From positions 1,922,001-1,986,000 of the forward strand of contig JAMXSV010000010.1 in NCBI GenBank assembly GCA_027559495.1: a stretch of 64,000 nt of DNA. The letters run 5' to 3'. The notes under the pieces were generated by a model. It had not been told where the DNA came from and did no database searches. It was given only the letters and a program-made list of their open reading frames with translations. The translations under genes and the position numbers were made by a program. The stretch comes from Aurifilum marmelostoma (taxonomy: Eukaryota; Ascomycota; Sordariomycetes; Diaporthales; Cryphonectriaceae). Of this stretch, positions 58,832 through 64,000 are shown one piece after another (the first letter of the stretch is position 1; each line of letters starts with the position of its first letter).

Positions 58832-60226
58832 TTTGTCTGGTTCTGGGCTCGTTTGTCGTGCAGCTGGGCGGTGATTGACATGCGCAGGGGCCGACGACGC
58901 GTCGTGAAGGGCTGTTGGGAGCTTTCTGTGCCGTGTTGTATTAGTAGGAAGATATGCCCAGCGCAGCAGACCCGGCCAAGCACAAACCTCATCTGGGAAT
59001 GCTGCCCGACGCACAGAGCCTCCTAGCTGCTCCTTCCAATATGCTGTGCATGAGGGTCTGGAGGGGATTGGGACAGGGACTCGGCTGCAGCTTCCGATAC
59101 GAACATGTGGGTGGTGAAAAGCTGGGGGCAAGTTTTCTGTGATGCTGGGGGCGGTCTTGCAGGTCCGGTCACGATCACCAACCCCCAAAATCGGCCGTGT
59201 AATTTAAAGTTGGGGTGGAGACCCTACAGATTGCCCTGCACCTCTCATTGCCCCCCCTGCCCTGTGATGCTTGCTGTCTTTGGGGGCCCTGGACTGCACA
59301 GCTACATTAACTGCACGTGGGAAACTAGGTATGGATGAAACTGTGGAACCCTGAGGAGCCCCCTTGCCCCCAAAGGCGATCAATCTACCTCTCACCATGG
59401 CAGAGGAACTTCTGAGACAGTCTCAGGAAGGACGGCAATAATGAGTTGAGTGAATGCAGCTGTACAGCCTTAAGGCAGAGTGTATGGACAGAGAGAGCAA
59501 GTATAAGGCAGACGAGGAGGAGTAGAGGGGGTGGAGGAGGGAGGTGAAAAGAGCTGATGAATATAAATACTATGGTAGAGGCTTACTACATTGAACCAAG
59601 TGAATACTACGTAATTACAGAAGGGACCAACAGATTGCTTCTGTGGCCCCGGGGTCTTGCCTGGAGGATGTGCTAGGGCACCTCACACCTAAGGGATGCT
59701 AGTACAGTGGCAGACTACAGAGCACCTGCTACTAGCCAGCTAGCTTACAGTGCACCTCTCTGCCGTGTGGCTTGCGGGGCAGCCCGAGGGTCCAGCAGGG
59801 ATCCTTAAGGTCCATACCTTCTGCTGGACCTACTGTAAAAAAAAAATCTCCATGAAACAAAACATCTCCGTGCCCAATCAACCCCTCCCCCCTCCCCCTC
59901 CTTGACACCCACAGAACAAAGAGAATTTGGTTTCGGAGGCATGAAACACAGTCTATCTCCATATGGGCAAGATAGCCTCCCGGTAAAAGAAGGTTGATCC
60001 TATCCACGGGAATCCACTTGACCGGGCAACTCTTATCAATAGCTAGTGCCGGTGGTTGCGACAGTATCACTCTCGCGGCTGATTTCTTTGGCAGCCCAGC
60101 CGTAGTGTGTTTCAAAATATGGATGGCATTAATGGCATGTCCTGCCAAGGAGCATCTACTCATATATCCATAGTATCTTGGTATAGGCTTGACTGGCAGA
60201 CTGAGTGGCTGACTGAATGTACCTGC
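58832..60226. other. Intergenic, 1.4 kb
   Basis: I see no gene. The reading frame that continues upstream of the LRR start shows no domain. C- and A-runs occur near 59836 and 59886. Confidence 0.5.
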
Positions 60227-61120
60227 TCAGTATTGCCCAGTATCCCCCTTGGCCTTCATCGCCGCCTGTCCGATGCGTGCCAGATCAGCATTCGACAGCG
60301 TCTCCTTCTCAAACCCACGAAGGAGCTGGTCAACAATCGCGGCCGCCACCTCTGTCCGGCTCACGTTGGGCGCCATGGTCCTGAACCCCGGGATCACGTT
60401 CGTGGCACGCGCCGCCTGCCAGAGCACCCCTGCGGACGTGACCAGGCCCGGACGCGCCACATGAAGCTCAAGACCATCGTGCTGCGAGGCCGACTGGCGC
60501 ACCATCTTTTCCGTTTCGGCCTGGGAGAAGCTCACGCTCATCAGCAGTCCGTCGCTACTCTTCATCATCTTGAAGAGAGAGAGGGCGAGCCGGGTTGGGG
60601 GGGGGGGGTTTGTCATCCAACACTCACGCGCATGAGCCTGTATTCGCTAAAGAGCCACGGCTTCTGCTTTGGGTCCTCGGGTAGCCCCTCCGCACTAACA
60701 TAGACAAAGACAAACGGCCTGGCAGGCTTCGCATCGTACATGGCCTTCATCCCCGCCAGTGTGCACGTCTGGCACACCCGCTTCACCTCGGCCGGGTCGA
60801 AACTTCTAGCCTTCGCAGGCGTTATAGCCACCGTCCTGGGGTTTGGTCAGCCTATCGTTCAGCGTGGGGGGGGGGGGGAGGGGATCCTCTGCTTACCAGA
60901 CACAGGCATCCGCCCCTGCGAATTCGGCTTTGGCATCGTCAGGATAGTCCTCGTAGTCGCGGACGATCACTGTCTTGACCTTGTATGAGCCAGGGCCGTC
61001 CGGGATGGGCACGGGCTTGCGGGCCAGGACCACAAGTGAAGTGATGTCCTGCAGCTGGATGGCCTGTCTAATGACCTCCGTGGCCACAAACCCCGTGCCG
61101 CCGGCCACGATCAGCTTCAT
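60227..61120 (-). CDS. NAD(P)-binding Rossmann-fold protein (atypical extended SDR / NmrA-like)
   Basis: Exons 61120-60897, 60835-60628 and 60568-60227 give 257 residues. The start at 61120 opens directly on the dinucleotide-binding strand and loop MKLIVAGGTGFVATE (GxxGxxA form). A second strand (SLVVLARKPV) follows, then FVFVYVSAEGL in the place of the active-site strand and a C-terminal helical region with LHVARPGLVTSAG. No clear YxxxK catalytic pair is present, as in NmrA/YbjT-type members that act as redox sensors or reductases. The substrate cannot be deduced. The intron before the second exon contains a G13 run (60866-60878) and the next intron a G11-type run, so these introns are prone to sequence-length error, but exon phases are consistent. 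Confidence 0.88.
60866..60878. repeat. G13 homopolymer
   Basis: This uninterrupted G run lies inside the first intron of the NAD(P)-binding gene. Confidence 0.9.
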
Positions 61121-62558
61121 GTTGCCCGCACACAGCCTTTCAATCGAATATCGGTGTAAATGTAGACGCCCAACGGCAAGAGTATACAAGAGTGTGCTGT
61201 GCGACAGCTGACGAGAAATCAGACGTGATGAAGCAGGAGAAACTGTTTGAGAAAGAGGAGAGAAACACAGAAAAAGGATGAGCTTATGTATTTCACAACG
61301 AAAGGTGAGTATTCTCTCGAGGTCGTCAGCCTGTACCGATGTTGATATTGGAACCGGCGTTCGGCGCGACCGGGGCGGCTTTTCGCCAAGCGGGCTGAGC
61401 TAGACAAAAGGATGATGATTAGGCCGGCCACCCGTCGGGTCAGAAGAGCGGAATTGGGCTTGCTAGGCAATTCCGCGGTAGGCAAAGTCATCCTTCAGGA
61501 CGACGTCTCTATGTTTAGGCACCTCAATCTTGTCGTAGCTAGCAACATATTGCATGGGCTTCGATGTACGCACCCAAAAGGGCTCAAGATAGAAAGGGGT
61601 GGTTTTTAGGGGGGGGGGGGGCATCGGCACAGAAGACTGCTCTTTGAGAACATTGGCAAGCCTCACTGCACTCAAGAACAGAATCATAAAACATGATGTC
61701 AGCCGCAGCCTCAGATAAGGTCCGGTTTTTTGAGCCTCTAGAGACGATGGATGCGCTCGTGATATACTGCCAAATTGGGAATTGACAGGCCTAGAGCCAG
61801 GACCATCAACCTGGAACTACGTCTCTCACTGTAAGATGACACAGTGAATCCTCATAATACTGTGTAATAGAAAGACGTGATAAATAGAAATTACCAAATC
61901 AATGAAAGCAGTTGGAGGATCAAAAAGGCATAGAATCATTCAAAAAAAAAAAAAAAAAAAAAAGGTTCCCAAAAGGACCACTCAAACCTCGGAACCTTGG
62001 CCGCTGCAATGACGAGGGAATGCAGAGGTTGGTTGATGCGTGCCATGTTGGGAGCTTTGAGGAGCGTTTCTCCATATGTGCCCTCAATTATGAGGCTTTG
62101 CTTTTTGCAGTTACCCATAGTTTGATATCCCCTCACAAACCAAGAAATGCCAGAAGAATTAATCAATGCAGAATGTCAAGACCTCGTATTAATGATTATA
62201 CATGTGCCGATATATGTACCGAGCGAAACCTTGGGAAGTGAAAATGCACCCCTGGTCTCTCTCGCCTCGGGCCAGTGCCACGGAAGGTATCACTCCTAAC
62301 TCATCGCTATAGAAAGAAAGTAGACACATACAAGAGTGGCACTCGAACAAGTCAATGTAGGTCCTTATCTCTCACCAAAGTACAACAATATACGACTGGT
62401 AGGGAACGAGTTGTCTTATCGCCCCCGCACCCAAGTACGATGGTCGGTTATAAGTGGGAAAACACGGCGCAATAATAAGTAAGTCACTTCTCCGCCTTCT
62501 TCTTCTCGACAACAGAAACACATTTTCGATCGAGACACACTCCACAAGCAGAGCAGCC
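61121..62558. other. Intergenic between divergent genes, 1.4 kb
   Basis: This contains G13 at 61609-61621 and A22 at 61942-61963, and the two promoters. I see no gene; the short open frames are without motifs. Confidence 0.55.
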
Positions 62559-63759
62559 ATGAGCGACTCAGAGATCAAGACCTTCGCCCTAGGCGACTTC
62601 CCGCTCGTCTCGGGAGAGATCCTGCCCAAAGCCTTCATCGCGTACAAGACCTTTGGCAACCCTTCCTCCCCGGCCATCATCTACCCGACATGGTACTCGG
62701 GCCTCATCGCCGACAACGAGTGGCTCATCGGCCCCGACAAGACCCTCAGCCCAGAGAGATACTACATCATCATCCCCGCCCTCTTTGGCAACGGGCAGTC
62801 CTCGAGCCCGACCAACATGCCGCACCTGCCCGCGGATACACCATTCCCCGACGTCACCTTCCGGGACAACGTCACCGCCCAGCACAGGCTCGTCACCGAG
62901 GCGCTGGGCGTTAGCCACGCGCGCGCAGTGCTGGGCTGGAGCATGGGCGCCGGGCAGACGTACCAGTGGCTGACGCAGTATCCTGACTTCATGGACCTGG
63001 GCATCCCGTTCTGTGGGGCTGCCAGGACGAGCCTGCACAATCAGGTGTTTCTCGAGGGGGTCAAGAGCGCCCTGCTGGCGAGCAAGGGGTCTGCCTCGGC
63101 TGGGATCTGTGCTGGAGAGGTGAGCGGTGGTGGGTACAGGAACTGGACGGAGGAGGAGCAGGAGAAGGGGCTGAAGGCTATGGGGAGGGTGTACGCCGGC
63201 TGGGGCTTCAGTCAGGCCTTCTACCGGGAGAGGGTATATGAGACATTGGGATTCAAGGACCTGGAGGATTTTATGGTTAAATTCTGGGAGAGCTGGGCAT
63301 GCTCCAAAGGTATGATGCCTTTCAGATATGAGTGAGAAGAAGAGATGACTAACCAAGATCCAATCATTGCAGACCCCAGGAACATGCTTGTGATGCTGCA
63401 CACCTGGCAGGCCGGAGACTGTTCCGACCAGGAGCCATACAGCAAAGATTTCGAGCTGTCGATGAAGAGCATCAAGGCCAAGACGCTGGTCCTGCCAGGC
63501 AAGACAGACCTGTACTTCCCGCCTGAGGACTCCGAATACGAGGTCAAGTGTATGTCGGAAGGTGTTGGCAAGTGCATTGCGTTCCCCTCGATATGGGGTC
63601 ACTGGTGAGTCTTTGCAACGTCAACGACAACACCATTGACATTATATTTATTGACCGATATACTATTGCAGGGCCGGAGGACCTGGAACGAGCAAGGCAG
63701 ATCTGGCCTGGCTGGATGAGAAGCTCAAGATATTCCTGGCCGACGGGACGTTCCCTTAG
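62559..63759 (+). CDS. MetX-like alpha/beta hydrolase (homoserine O-acetyltransferase family fold)
   Basis: Exons 62559-63309, 63373-63604 and 63672-63759 give 356 residues. The fold is the alpha/beta hydrolase of the acyltransferase MetX group. The entry region (LVSGEILPKAFIAYKTFGNP and the loop YIIIPALFGNGQSSSP) precedes the nucleophile elbow AVLGWSMGAGQ with its Ser. The acid lies in LVLPGKTDLYFPPEDSEY and the His in SIWGHWAGGPG, split by the last intron. Despite the fold, fungal members of this subgroup are often not homoserine acetyltransferases but uncharacterised hydrolases or acyltransferases, so I do not assign the reaction. There is no signal peptide. The start at 62559 is chosen because homology-like sequence begins at once; the frame is open upstream. 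Confidence 0.9.
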
Positions 63760-64000
63760 CATGGGCAGCTTTGAGACGGTTCCTGTCTCGATATGTAGAA
63801 TCTGGCAGAGCTAGGGACCGTGATGTACTCGACGCTCTACGTCTATCATTGTCAGGTTCTACTTTGATGTATTCGAAGTCCCGTCGTGTTGAGGCTATGG
63901 ACAGCAGTTGGACAGTCGTCTTTTTTTCGTCACGTGGGCCAGAAGTATCACGCTTCAGACAAAGCTTTGAACCTTACGAGCCAGCACATATGGAAAAGGT

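Noticed and set aside
58832..59188. Upstream extension of the LRR reading frame by 119 codons
   Set aside because: The frame is open but without motif, and the start MDENRPP matches the beginning of the typical Ser/Pro-rich region.

Overview
The window is nuclear DNA of a filamentous ascomycete (Pezizomycotina). The class is probably Sordariomycetes, inferred from gene style only; I cannot name the species. The evidence is many short introns (about 50-100 nt) with GTRNGT donors and CTAAC/CTGAC branch sites, single-gene transcription units with no operons, compact GC-rich exons, and intergenic DNA full of pyrimidine tracts, microsatellites and very long homopolymers. I could build 20 protein-coding genes, mostly with complete exon structures, plus one decayed gene relic. 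I found no tRNA, rRNA, CRISPR array or transposase gene.

Layout, left to right. 0.9-7.1 kb: a cytochrome P450 (-), an F-box protein (+) sharing a divergent promoter with it, and a six-exon nitronate monooxygenase (-). 7.1-13.1 kb: about 6 kb of gene-poor DNA, then a 120-residue dsRNA-binding-like protein. 13.9-22.5 kb: mitochondrial ribosomal protein uS7m and a 697-residue universal-stress-protein-domain protein, each behind 2-3 kb without genes. 23.4-30.3 kb: an unrecognised single-pass membrane protein, a GH92 alpha-mannosidase and a DUF2461 nuclear-type protein. 31-39 kb: a secreted pectate-lyase-like PL1 enzyme, a Mid2-like Ser/Thr-rich membrane protein, the mitochondrial phosphate carrier and an unrecognised conserved-looking protein. 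41-48.6 kb: a small secreted phospholipase-A2-like protein, the broken C-terminal end of a FAD monooxygenase, a small secreted protein, an HSL-type esterase and an arylsulfotransferase-family membrane protein. 50-64 kb: an eight-exon GH35 beta-galactosidase, a 1216-residue LRRC40-like leucine-rich-repeat protein, an NAD(P)-binding protein and a MetX-like alpha/beta hydrolase.

The genes do not form one pathway. Housekeeping genes (uS7m, phosphate carrier, LRRC40-like, F-box) are interspersed with accessory secreted or membrane enzymes (GH92, PL1, GH35, PLA2-like, ASST, esterase, P450). That fits a saprotroph or plant-associated lifestyle, but the window does not prove it.

The most notable signal is that three accessory genes (Mid2-like, esterase, arylsulfotransferase) are each interrupted only by single-base excesses in G/C homopolymers of 6-8 bases, five sites in all. 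Either the assembly over-calls homopolymers here or these are real frameshift alleles. I did not find a convincing undescribed multi-gene system.
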